Below are positions 41,928-50,253 of a stretch of 64,000 nucleotides of DNA, in pieces. The stretch's first letter is position 1, and each line of letters opens with the position of its first letter. Source of the DNA: Streptomyces alfalfae (GTDB lineage Bacteria > Actinomycetota > Actinomycetes > Streptomycetales > Streptomycetaceae). Both the position numbers and the translations under genes were made by a program. The notes beneath the pieces are model-generated. The model saw nothing but the letters and a program-made list of their open reading frames with translations. It did no database searches and was not told where the DNA came from. Location: positions 1-64,000 of the forward strand of contig NZ_QEXM01000051.1 of NCBI RefSeq assembly GCF_004127445.1, given 5' to 3'.

Positions 41928-42635
41928 TCAGTCCCGCACCCCGCACAGATGCAGCAGCGCCGCGACCCGGCGGTAGGGGTCGGTGCGCCCCGCGCGCTCC
42001 TCGGCGGTGAGCAGCGCGTCGAAGTCCCACTCCGCGGGCAGCGGCTCGCCGTCCCGCAGGGTGTCCGTGAAGACCCGCACGCCGTACCAGGCCTGGAGCG
42101 GCGCGGCGATCCCCGCCAGCGTCGCGGAGAGGGCGTCGAGCCGGTCGGCCCGCGCGTCGACGCCGATGCGGTTGCGGTACGTGTCGGAGTCGAAGGCGTC
42201 GATGGCGCCCTGCCAGTCCCCGCTGAGCCCCGGCCGCATGGCCAGCGCCTCCGCGTTCCGCACGAGCAGGGAGAGCAGCCCGCCGGGGGCCAGCATCCGG
42301 GCGAGCCCGGCGAGCAGGGCGTCGGGCTCCTCCACGTACATCAGGACGCCGTGGCAGAGCACGATGTCGAAGCTGCCCGGCAGGAAGTGCACACCGGTCT
42401 GGTGACCGTCACCCTGGACGATCCGCACCCGGCTCTGGATGCCCTCGGGCTCCCGGGAGAGCGCCTCGCGCGCGGCGGCGATCATCTCGGCGTCCTGCTC
42501 GACGCCCGTGACGTTGTGCCCGGCGCGGGCGAGCCGCAGGGCCTGCGTGCCCTGGCCCATCCCGACGTCGAGCACCCGCAGCCGCTGCCCCACGGGGTAG
42601 CGCGCGACGATCTGCTCGTCGAGCTGCCGGGCCAC
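41928..42635 (-). CDS. SmtA-like class I SAM-dependent methyltransferase
   Basis: The product is at least 235 aa. SAM motif I is LDVGMGQGTQALRLA (22-36), followed by VTGVEQDAEM, QGDGHQTG and FDIVLCHGVLMYVEEPDALLAGLARMLAPGG (split across motifs II-III). This resembles the E. coli SmtA/CmoM group that methylates tRNA-linked carboxymethoxyuridine, but specificity is uncertain. The GTG at 42635 is the first standard start, yet 26 protein-like codons precede it in frame, beginning with a CTG at 42713 that overlaps the stop of the DUF3043 gene (CTGA). The true N-terminus may be there. Confidence 0.85.
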   Translation of the reverse strand: MARQLDEQIVARYPVGQRLRVLDVGMGQGTQALRLARAGHNVTGVEQDAEMIAAAREALSREPEGIQSRVRIVQGDGHQTGVHFLPGSFDIVLCHGVLMYVEEPDALLAGLARMLAPGGLLSLLVRNAEALAMRPGLSGDWQGAIDAFDSDTYRNRIGVDARADRLDALSATLAGIAAPLQAWYGVRVFTDTLRDGEPLPAEWDFDALLTAEERAGRTDPYRRVAALLHLCGVRD

Positions 42636-42709
42636 CAGCTCCTGACGTATGGCATTGCGCGGCCCGCCCAGGCCCTGCAGCCAGGCGGCGGCTTTGCCGG
42701 TGAATCCGC

Positions 42710-43306
42710 TCAGGGCCGCTCTCCGCGCTTGACCTGCGGCTTCGGCAGCCGCAGACGCCGCATCTGGAGGGTGCGCATCAGCGCGTAGGCGACCGCGCCC
42801 TTCTTGCTCTCGCCGGGGAAGCGCTCGTTCAGGCGCTTCTTCAGACGGAACGCGGTGGCGACCGAGTCGAGCACGATCAGCACGATCACGACGAGCCAGA
42901 GCAGCAGCGCGATGTTCTGCAGCTGGGGCACGCGGACCATGCTCAGGACGAGGATGATCACCGCGAGCGGCAGGAAGAACTCGGCGACGCAGAAGCGCGA
43001 GTCGACGAAGTCACGCGCGAACTTGCGCACGGGACCCTTGTCACGCGCGGGCAGGAACCGCTCGTCACCGCTGGCCAGCGCCTCGCGCTGCTTCGCCATC
43101 TGCGCACGGCGCTCGTCGCGCTGCCGCTTCGCCGCCTCCTTGCGCGTCGTCGGCGTATTGGTCACGCTGCGGCGCTGCGACTGCGCCATGGCGCGCTTGG
43201 GGGTGGGGCGGCCCTTGGGGGCCTGCGGGTCACGGGGCAACTTGGAGTCGGTCACCGGCGCCTGGGCGGCCGGGGCCTTCTCTTCCTTGGATCGGCTACG
43301 GAACAC
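42710..43306 (-). CDS. DUF3043 family membrane protein
   Basis: The 198-aa actinobacterial protein starts (GTG at 43306) FRSRSKEEKAP, followed by a long charged region with GRPTPKRAMAQSQRR and RKEAAKRQRDERRAQMAKQREAL, the core FARDFVDSRFCVAEFFLPLAVIILVLS, and two membrane segments (about 112-130 and 137-152). The ending is basic. Function of DUF3043 is unknown. Its stop overlaps or abuts the probable start of the methyltransferase gene. Divergent from pspA. Confidence 0.85.
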   Translation of the reverse strand: MFRSRSKEEKAPAAQAPVTDSKLPRDPQAPKGRPTPKRAMAQSQRRSVTNTPTTRKEAAKRQRDERRAQMAKQREALASGDERFLPARDKGPVRKFARDFVDSRFCVAEFFLPLAVIILVLSMVRVPQLQNIALLLWLVVIVLIVLDSVATAFRLKKRLNERFPGESKKGAVAYALMRTLQMRRLRLPKPQVKRGERP

Positions 43307-43603
43307 AAAATCCAAGGGTACGGGGTGCGACGGCATGGACCCCAGCGGGACGGGGAACGATCCGGCAACGCCGCGCGTCTTGATTTACGTGGCTATCGGG
43401 ACGTAGCAGGCGGTATCCAGCCGCCTCGTGACCGTTACCAGGGGTGCACCTACTCCTTACGCCGGAGCGGCGCCGCACGCAGTCGTCCTTGGGGATGAGC
43501 GCATCCGCACGCGAACAGTGCGGTAATGGATGCAGGGCCCGTACTGTGGGTTCTGAGCAGTACCTGGAGCTGGAAGTCCGTCAGAAGGGGGCGCGCGAAG
43601 CCC
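43307..43603 (+). other. Control region upstream of pspA
   Basis: This 297-bp divergent gap between the DUF3043 gene and pspA contains a candidate ECF-sigma promoter (43354-43380). No gene seen. Confidence 0.6.
43354..43380 (+). promoter_or_regulatory. Candidate ECF-sigma promoter upstream of pspA
   Basis: GGAAC (43354-43358), a 17-nt spacer and CGTCT (43376-43380) match the SigE-like pattern GGAAC-N15-17-CGTC. It lies about 224 nt before the pspA start, which would give a long leader. Confidence 0.4.
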
Positions 43604-44404
43604 ATGAGCGGTGTCATGAAGCGTATGGGAATGATCTTCCGCGCGAAGGCGAACAAGGCCCTTGACCGGGCCGAGGACCCGCGCGAAACCCTCGATTACT
43701 CCTACCAGAAGCAGTTGGAGCTGCTGCAGAAGGTGCGCCGCGGAGTCGCCGACGTGGCGACCTCCCGCAAGCGCCTCGAACTGCAGCTCGCCCAGCTCAA
43801 CAAGCAGTCCTCCACCCTTGAGGACCAGGGCCGCAAGGCCCTCGCCCTCGGCCGCGAGGACCTGGCCCGCGAGGCGCTCTCGCGCAGGGCCGCGCTCCAG
43901 CAGCAGGTCACCGACCTGGAGACGCAGCACCAGACGCTCCAGGGCGAGGAGGAGAAGCTCACCCTCGCGGCCCAGCGCCTCCAGGCCAAGGTCGACGCCT
44001 TCCGCACGAAGAAGGAGACGATCAAGGCGACCTACACCGCGGCCCAGGCGCAGACCCGCATCGGCGAGGCCTTCTCCGGCATCTCCGAGGAGATGGGCGA
44101 CGTCGGCATGGCGATCCAGCGCGCCGAGGACAAGACCGCGCAGCTCCAGGCGCGGGCCGGCGCGATCGACGAACTGCTCGCCTCCGGCGCCCTCGACGAC
44201 TCCTCCGGGCTCGCCAAGGACGACATCCAGTCCGAGCTGGATCGCCTCTCCGGTGGTACTGATGTAGAGCTGGAACTGCAGCGCATGAAGGCGGAGCTGG
44301 CCGGGGGCTCCTCCAGTGGCCAGCAGGCCATCGAGGGCGGCGTCGGCCAGGCGGGCGCCCAGCAGCAGCCGCAGGACACCCCTCACCGCTTCGACAAGCA
44401 GTAG
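43604..44404 (+). CDS. pspA: Phage shock protein A (PspA/IM30)
   Basis: This 266-aa, almost wholly helical protein assembles on the inner face of the stressed membrane. The N-terminal MKRMGMIFRAKANKAL is the amphipathic helix, and long coiled coils follow (DYSYQKQLELLQKVRRGVAD; RKRLELQLAQLNKQ; AALQQQVTDLETQHQTLQGE). The last 30 residues are a Gly/Gln/Ser-rich tail. ATG at 43604; an internal ATG at 43616 would start at MKRMG and is also credible. It leads a likely operon with pspAA 46 bp downstream. No PspF, B or C is present, as in other actinobacteria. Confidence 0.95.
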   Translation: MSGVMKRMGMIFRAKANKALDRAEDPRETLDYSYQKQLELLQKVRRGVADVATSRKRLELQLAQLNKQSSTLEDQGRKALALGREDLAREALSRRAALQQQVTDLETQHQTLQGEEEKLTLAAQRLQAKVDAFRTKKETIKATYTAAQAQTRIGEAFSGISEEMGDVGMAIQRAEDKTAQLQARAGAIDELLASGALDDSSGLAKDDIQSELDRLSGGTDVELELQRMKAELAGGSSSGQQAIEGGVGQAGAQQQPQDTPHRFDKQ

Positions 44405-44450
44405 CCCCGGCGGGAACCCGCAGGCATCGCTCACGTCCGAGGAGGACGAC

Positions 44451-44729
44451 ATGATCGTACGGATCATGGGGGAGGGGCAGGTGAAGCTGGCCGACAGCCA
44501 CTTCGCCGAACTGAACAAGCTGGACGACGAGCTGCTCGAAGAGATGGAGAGCGGCGACGGCCCCGGCTTCCGTGCCACACTGCTCGCGCTCCTGGACAAG
44601 GTCCGGGAGCTCGGCACGCCCCTCCCCGACGACGCGCTCGAACCCTCGGAGCTGATCCTCCCGGCGCCGGACGCCACGCTGGACGAGGTCAGGGACATGC
44701 TCTCGGACGACGGCCTGATCCCCGGCTGA
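44451..44729 (+). CDS. pspAA: PspA-associated protein PspAA
   Basis: The 92-aa acidic protein MIVRIMGEGQVKLADSHFAELNKLDDELLEEM and onwards (read in parts) matches the small partner encoded after pspA in actinobacteria, PspA-associated domain. It is a compact soluble protein thought to work with PspA in envelope stress. ATG at 44451 has GGAGG 5 nt upstream. Next to it is a histidine kinase gene. Confidence 0.88.
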   Translation: MIVRIMGEGQVKLADSHFAELNKLDDELLEEMESGDGPGFRATLLALLDKVRELGTPLPDDALEPSELILPAPDATLDEVRDMLSDDGLIPG

Positions 44730-44876
44730 GCTCCGGCCGGGAGACAGCGGGGCCGCGGGGCCGTGCCGGACCGCCGCTCCGCCGCGCGGGCGCCGCCGGC
44801 CACGACGGACCGCCTCGACGGGCCCGACGGACCGCCGCGACCGGCCCGCGGAGAAGAACACACAGAAGAGCGGGAC

Positions 44877-46100
44877 GTGACCACGCTAGGAAAAGGCCGT
44901 TGCTGGGCGAGGACCCACCCGCTCGCGGTGGACGCGACGCTCGCCACGGTCGTCCTCGTCTGCATGGTCGTCGGCTCCTTCGCCGAGCCCTACGGAGAAC
45001 ACGGCCCCACCTGGGGCACCCGCACCCCTGCGCTCCCGAGCCTGCTGCTGATGGCGCTCGGCGCCCTCGCCCTGTGCTTCCGGCGCCGCGCCCCCTGGAC
45101 CGTCCTCGGCGCCACCTGCGCCGCCTCCCTCACGGAACTGCTCACCGGCGAGCCGCGGGCCCCCGTCGTGATGTGCGCGGTCATCGCCCTGTTCACCGTC
45201 GCCGCCACCACCGACCGCTCCACCACCTGGCGGATCGGCCTGGTCACGATGACGGGCCTGACCGGCGTCGCGATGCTGTCCGGCTCCCTGCCCTGGTACG
45301 CCCAGGAGAACCTCGGCATCTTCGCCTGGACCGGCATGGCCGCCGCCGCGGGCGACGCGGTCCGCAGCCGCCGGGCCTTCGTCGACGCCATAAGGGAGCG
45401 GGCCGAGCGGGCGGAACGCACCCGGGAGGAGGAGGCACGTCGCCGCGTCGCCGAGGAGCGGCTGCGCATCGCCAGGGACCTGCACGACGTCGTCGCCCAC
45501 CACATCGCCCTGGTCAACGTCCAGGCCGGGGTCGCCGCGCACGTCATGGACAAGCGGCCCGACCAGGCCAAGGAAGCCCTCTCCCACGTACGCGACGCCA
45601 GCCGCTCGGCGCTGAACGAACTCCGCGCCACCGTCGGCCTGCTGCGCCAGACCGGCGACCCCGAGGCGCCCACCGAACCGGCTCCCGGGCTGAACAGGCT
45701 GGAGGAGCTGGTGGACACCTTCCGGCACGCGGGCCTCCCCGTGGAGGTCGCGCTCGGCCAGGTCGGCCTCGACCTGCCCGCGGCCGTCGACCTCGCCGCG
45801 TTCCGCATCATCCAGGAAGCGCTCACCAACGTCCGCAAGCACGCGGGCCCCGGGGCCAAGGCCGAGGTCAGCGTGGTCCGCGTGGGCCCGAACGTGGAGG
45901 TCACCGTCATCGACGACGGCGGCCAGGGCGGCCAGGCCGGCGCCGAGCCGAACACCGACGGCGGCGGCCACGGCCTGCTCGGCATGCGCGAGCGCGTCAC
46001 CGCGCTCGGCGGGAGCTGCACCGCGGGGCCCCGGTACGGAGGCGGCTTCCGCGTCCATGCGATCCTGCCGGTCATCACGGCAAAGGGAGGGACCGCGTGA
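44877..46100 (+). CDS. NarL-type sensor histidine kinase
   Basis: This is a 407-aa kinase. Residues 17-160 hold five to six membrane segments with short loops, a DUF7134-like input module. A charged helix (about 163-200) leads to the HisKA_3 dimerisation domain with the phospho-acceptor His203 in RDLHDVVAHH. The ATPase domain has IQEALTNVRKHA (N box), DDGGQGG (G1) and GHGLLGMRERV (G2). GTG at 44877 follows GAAGAGCGGGAC; an in-frame GTG at 44763 would add a 38-residue polar tail. The stop overlaps the GTG of its regulator (GTGA). Signal unknown; adjacency to pspA suggests envelope stress (inference). Confidence 0.9.
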   Translation: MTTLGKGRCWARTHPLAVDATLATVVLVCMVVGSFAEPYGEHGPTWGTRTPALPSLLLMALGALALCFRRRAPWTVLGATCAASLTELLTGEPRAPVVMCAVIALFTVAATTDRSTTWRIGLVTMTGLTGVAMLSGSLPWYAQENLGIFAWTGMAAAAGDAVRSRRAFVDAIRERAERAERTREEEARRRVAEERLRIARDLHDVVAHHIALVNVQAGVAAHVMDKRPDQAKEALSHVRDASRSALNELRATVGLLRQTGDPEAPTEPAPGLNRLEELVDTFRHAGLPVEVALGQVGLDLPAAVDLAAFRIIQEALTNVRKHAGPGAKAEVSVVRVGPNVEVTVIDDGGQGGQAGAEPNTDGGGHGLLGMRERVTALGGSCTAGPRYGGGFRVHAILPVITAKGGTA

Positions 46101-46777
46101 CGATCCGCGTACTGCTCGCCGACGACCAGGCGCTGCTGCGCAGCGCGTTCAAGGTGCTCGTCGACTCCGAACCCGACATGGAGGTGGTCGGCGAGGCGTC
46201 CGACGGCGCGGAGGCGGTGCGGCTCGCCAGGTCGGAGCGGGCCGATGTGGTCCTGATGGACATCCGCATGCCGGGCACCGACGGTCTCGCCGCCACCCGG
46301 GAGATCAGCGCCGACCCCGCCCTGACCCACGTACGCGTGGTGATGCTGACGACCTTCGAGGTCGACGAGTACGTGGTGCAGTCGCTGCGCGCCGGCGCCT
46401 CCGGGTTCCTCGGCAAGGGCGCGGAACCCGACGAACTCCTCGGCGCCATCCGCATCGCGGCGGCGGGCGAGGCGCTGCTCTCCCCGGTGGCCACCAAGGG
46501 GCTCATCGCCAAGTTCCTCGCGCAGGGCGAGGGCCCCGACGGTGACGAACCGGCGCGCGGCGGGCGGCTCGACGCGCTCACCAGCCGCGAGCGCGAGGTC
46601 CTCGTCCAGGTCGCGGGCGGCCACTCGAACGACGAGATCGCCGAGCGCCTGGAGGTCAGCCCGCTCACGGTGAAGACCCATGTGAACCGCGCGATGGCCA
46701 AACTGGGCGCCCGCGACCGCGCTCAACTCGTCGTCATCGCCTACGAGTCGGGGCTGGTACGTCCAAGGGTGGAGTGA
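46097..46777 (+). CDS. NarL/LuxR-type response regulator
   Basis: The 226-aa regulator has an intact receiver domain (1-125): acidic pair Asp9-Asp10, phospho-acceptor Asp55 in VVLMDIRMPG, the Thr in VVMLTTF and the Lys in GFLGKGAEPDEL. The C-terminal LuxR helix-turn-helix is LTSREREVLVQVAGG, then NDEIAERLEVSPLTVKTHV. Partner of the kinase whose gene it overlaps. A hairpin follows at 46785, and the next gene is an RND permease, a possible target. Confidence 0.94.
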   Translation: MTIRVLLADDQALLRSAFKVLVDSEPDMEVVGEASDGAEAVRLARSERADVVLMDIRMPGTDGLAATREISADPALTHVRVVMLTTFEVDEYVVQSLRAGASGFLGKGAEPDELLGAIRIAAAGEALLSPVATKGLIAKFLAQGEGPDGDEPARGGRLDALTSREREVLVQVAGGHSNDEIAERLEVSPLTVKTHVNRAMAKLGARDRAQLVVIAYESGLVRPRVE

Positions 46778-46784
46778 CGCCCGG

Positions 46785-46816
46785 GGCGCGTGTACTGCGT
46801 CCGCAGTACACGCGCC
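46785..46816 (+). terminator. Terminator after the two-component genes
   Basis: GGCGCGTGTACTGCG (46785-46799) pairs perfectly with 46802-46816, 8 nt past the regulator stop codon. Confidence 0.85.
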
Positions 46817-46975
46817 GCAAAGAACGGTCCTGGGAGTGAGGCATCGCGCCTCGCCCATGGCTGATGGTGTGAGGGGCGCGTAAACGCTTGCCGGAGGCAC
46901 TCATCTCCGGCCGGCCGGCCCCAGGCCGCCGGTGCCCGCCCGCCCCCGCCGCTCATGCCACAGAGAGAGACCACC

Positions 46976-49900
46976 ATGTCCTGGCTGTCCAGGTTCAGCC
47001 TGGCCCAACGGGCCCTGATCGGACTCGTGTCCATCATCGCCATCGTCTTCGGCGCGATAGCGATACCGCAGCTCAAGCAGCAACTGCTGCCCTCCATCGA
47101 ACTGCCCATGGTGTCCGTGCTCGCCCCCTACCAGGGCGCGTCCCCCGATGTGGTCGAGAAGCAGGTCGTCGAACCGCTCGAGAACACCATCGACGCGGTC
47201 GACGGCATCACCGGCATCACCTCCACGGCGAGCGAGGGCAACGCCGTGATCATGGCCCAGTTCGACTACGGCAGCGGCTCCGAGCAGCTCGTCGCCGATG
47301 TCCAGCAGGCCGTGAACCGGGCCAGGGCCGAACTCCCCGACGACGTCGACCCGCAGGTCGTCGCGGGCTCCACCGACGACATCCCGACCGTCGTCCTCTC
47401 CGTCACCTCCGACAAGGACCAGCAGGCCCTCGCCGACCAGCTCGACCGGACCGTCGTGCCGGCCCTGAAGGACATCGACGGCGTCGGCCAGGTCACCGTC
47501 GACGGCGTGCGCGACCTCCAGGTCGACGTCACCCCCGACGACAAGAAGCTGGCCGGGGCGGGCCTCACCACGGGCGCCCTCGCCAAGGCCCTCCAGGCCG
47601 GCGGCGCCACCCTGCCCGCGGGCTCCTTCGACGAGGCGGGCAAGAACCGCACCGTCCAGGTCGGCGGCGGCTTCACCTCCCTGAAGCAGATCCGGGACCT
47701 GCGCGTCACCCCCGAGGCCGCGCCCGGCGACCGGCCCGGCAAGCCGGTGCGCCTCGGCGACGTCGCCTCCGTCGAGCAGAAGCCGGCCACCGCGACGTCC
47801 ATCACGCGCACCAACGGCGAGCCCAGCCTCGCCGTCGCCGTCACCATGGACCAGGACGGCAGCGCCGTCGCCATCTCGGACGCCGTCAAGGACAAGCTGC
47901 CCGAGCTGCGCGAGGACCTCGGCTCCGGCGCCGAGCTGACCGTCGCCAGCGACCAGGGCCCGGCCGTCTCGAAGTCCATCGAGGGCCTGACCACCGAGGG
48001 CGCCCTCGGCCTGGTCTTCGCCGTCATCGTCATCCTGGTCTTCCTGGCGTCGATCCGCTCGACGCTGGTCACCGCGGTCTCCATCCCGCTCTCGGTGGTC
48101 CTCGCCCTGATCGTCCTGTGGACCCGCGACCTCTCGCTGAACATGCTCACGCTCGGCGCGCTGACCATCGCCATCGGCCGCGTCGTGGACGACTCGATCG
48201 TGGTCCTGGAGAACATCAAGCGCCACCTCGGCTACGGCGAGGAGCGCCAGGAGGCGATCCTCAAGGCCGTCCGCGAGGTCGCGGGCGCCGTCACGTCGTC
48301 GACGCTCACCACGGTCGCGGTGTTCCTGCCCATCGGCCTGGTCGGCGGCATGGTCGGCGAGCTGTTCGGCTCCTTCTCGCTCACGGTCACGGCGGCGCTC
48401 CTCGCCTCCCTGCTCGTCTCGCTGACGGTCGTGCCGGTCCTGTCGTACTGGTTCCTGCGCCCCCCCAAGGCGGTCCGCGGGGTCGACCCGGAGGAGGCCC
48501 GCCGCAAGGCCGAGGAGAAGGAGAGCCGCAGCAAGCTCCAGCGGATGTACGTGCCGGTCCTGCGCTTCGCGACCCGGCGCCGGTTCACCAGCCTCGTCAT
48601 CGCGGTCGTCGTCCTCATCGGCACGTTCGCCATGGCCCCGCTGCTGAAGACGAACTTCTTCGACCAGGGCGAGCAGGAAGTCCTGACCATCAAGCAGGAG
48701 CTGAAGCCCGGCACCAGCCTCGCGGCGTCCGACGCGGCGGCGAAGAAGGTCGAGAAGACGCTCTCCGGCATCGACGAGATCAAGGACTACCAGGTCACGG
48801 TCGGCTCCTCCGGCTTCATGGCCGCCTTCGGCGGGAGCACCGACACCAACCAGGCCTCGTACACCCTGACGCTCAAGGACAAGGCGTCCTACGACACGAC
48901 GCAGGACCGGGTCGAGGAGGAGCTCGGCAAGCTCTCCGGCATCGGCCGCACGTCCATCTCGGCCGGTGACGGCTTCGGCAGCCAGGACCTGAGCGTCGTG
49001 GTCAAGGCCGCCGACGCCGACGTGCTGCGCAAGGCGTCCGACCAGGTGCGCGACGAGGTCGCCACCCTCGACGACGTCACCGACGTCCAGAGCGACCTGT
49101 CGCAGAGCGTGCCGCGGATCTCGGTCAAGGGCAACGCCGAGGCCGCCGCCGCGGGCTTCGACGAGACCACCCTCGGCCAGGCCGTCGCCCAGGCGGTGCG
49201 GGGCACCACCAGCGGCAAGGCGACCCTCGACGACACCGAGCGCGACGTCGTCATCAAGGCGGCGAAGCCCGCGAAGACGCTCGCCGAGCTGAAGCGGCTG
49301 CCGCTCGGCCCCGGCGTGAAGCTCGGGGACATCGCCGAGGTCGAACTGGTCGACGGCCCCGTCTCCATGACCCGTATCGACGGGGCACGGGCCGCCACGA
49401 TCACGGCGAAGCCGACGGGCGACAACACCGGCGCGGTCAGCGCGGACCTCACCAAGAAGCTCGACGCGCTGAAGCTCCCGGACGGGGCCACGGCCACGAT
49501 CGGCGGCGTCTCCGAGGACCAGGAAGAGGCGTTCGCCAACCTCGCCCTCGCGATGCTGGCGGCGATCGCGATCGTCTTCATGCTGCTGGTCGCCACGTTC
49601 CGCTCGCTGGTCCAGCCGCTGATCCTGCTGGTCTCCATCCCGTTCGCGGCCACGGGCGCGATCGGCCTGCTGCTCGCCACCGGCACCCCGATGGGCGTGC
49701 CCGCGATGATCGGCATGCTGATGCTCATCGGCATCGTGGTCACCAACGCGATCGTGCTGATCGACCTGATCAACCAGTACCGCGCGCAGGGTCACGGCAT
49801 CGTCGAGGCGGTCGTCGAGGGCGGCCGTCACCGGCTCCGCCCGATCCTCATGACGGCCCTCGCGACGATCTTCGCCCTGCTGCCGATGGCCCTCGGCATC

Positions 49901-50122
49901 ACCGGCGAGGGCGGCTTCATCGCCAAGCCGCTGGCGGTCGTGGTGATCGGCGGCCTGATCACGTCGACGCTCCTGACGCTCCTCCTCGTCCCGACGCTGT
50001 ACGCGATGGTGGAGCTGCGCAAGGAGCGCAGGCGCGACAAGCGCGCGGCGAAGCGGGCGAAGAAGGCGGGCGCCGAGCCCGAGAGCACGGACGCCTCCGA
50101 CCCGGAGCCGGCCCAGGTCTGA
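46976..50122 (+). CDS. RND-family efflux permease (HAE1/AcrB-like)
   Basis: This is a 1048-aa permease with the duplicated RND layout: a first membrane segment (about 10-28), a large periplasmic-type loop (about 30-330), five segments with the TM4 acidic pair in GRVVDDSIVVLENIKRHLG, then a second membrane segment near 545, loop and five more segments ending about 1010. AIVFMLLVATFRSLVQPLILLVSIPFA is the TM10-11 region. A charged Lys/Arg/Glu tail closes it. No adaptor or outer-membrane gene is present, as in other Gram-positive HAE1 proteins. Substrate unknown. ATG at 46976. It follows the two-component pair by 198 bp. Confidence 0.92.
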   Translation: MSWLSRFSLAQRALIGLVSIIAIVFGAIAIPQLKQQLLPSIELPMVSVLAPYQGASPDVVEKQVVEPLENTIDAVDGITGITSTASEGNAVIMAQFDYGSGSEQLVADVQQAVNRARAELPDDVDPQVVAGSTDDIPTVVLSVTSDKDQQALADQLDRTVVPALKDIDGVGQVTVDGVRDLQVDVTPDDKKLAGAGLTTGALAKALQAGGATLPAGSFDEAGKNRTVQVGGGFTSLKQIRDLRVTPEAAPGDRPGKPVRLGDVASVEQKPATATSITRTNGEPSLAVAVTMDQDGSAVAISDAVKDKLPELREDLGSGAELTVASDQGPAVSKSIEGLTTEGALGLVFAVIVILVFLASIRSTLVTAVSIPLSVVLALIVLWTRDLSLNMLTLGALTIAIGRVVDDSIVVLENIKRHLGYGEERQEAILKAVREVAGAVTSSTLTTVAVFLPIGLVGGMVGELFGSFSLTVTAALLASLLVSLTVVPVLSYWFLRPPKAVRGVDPEEARRKAEEKESRSKLQRMYVPVLRFATRRRFTSLVIAVVVLIGTFAMAPLLKTNFFDQGEQEVLTIKQELKPGTSLAASDAAAKKVEKTLSGIDEIKDYQVTVGSSGFMAAFGGSTDTNQASYTLTLKDKASYDTTQDRVEEELGKLSGIGRTSISAGDGFGSQDLSVVVKAADADVLRKASDQVRDEVATLDDVTDVQSDLSQSVPRISVKGNAEAAAAGFDETTLGQAVAQAVRGTTSGKATLDDTERDVVIKAAKPAKTLAELKRLPLGPGVKLGDIAEVELVDGPVSMTRIDGARAATITAKPTGDNTGAVSADLTKKLDALKLPDGATATIGGVSEDQEEAFANLALAMLAAIAIVFMLLVATFRSLVQPLILLVSIPFAATGAIGLLLATGTPMGVPAMIGMLMLIGIVVTNAIVLIDLINQYRAQGHGIVEAVVEGGRHRLRPILMTALATIFALLPMALGITGEGGFIAKPLAVVVIGGLITSTLLTLLLVPTLYAMVELRKERRRDKRAAKRAKKAGAEPESTDASDPEPAQV

Positions 50123-50138
50123 CCCGCCGGATCGACGG

Positions 50139-50173
50139 AAACGGGCGCCCCTCGAAGCGAGGGGCGCCCGTTT
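50139..50173 (+). terminator. Terminator after the RND gene
   Basis: A 16-bp perfect stem starting AAACGGGCGCCCC with loop AAG runs into TTTT. It is a textbook intrinsic terminator, 17 nt after the stop codon. Confidence 0.93.
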
Positions 50174-50183
50174 TCCGCACCCC

Positions 50184-50211
50184 GGAAGGGGCGGGGGAAC
50201 TGCGCGACCGG
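50184..50211. repeat. Single copy of the Streptomyces GGGGCGxGGGGAAC repeat
   Basis: CCCCGGAAGGGGCGGGGGAA followed by CTGCGCGA is a variant of the core that is tandemly repeated at 3341-3547. It lies between the RND terminator and the nadA 3' end. Confidence 0.65.
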
Positions 50212-50253
50212 CCACAGCGGACCCGCGGCCGAGGCGACGGGCACTGGCGCCGG

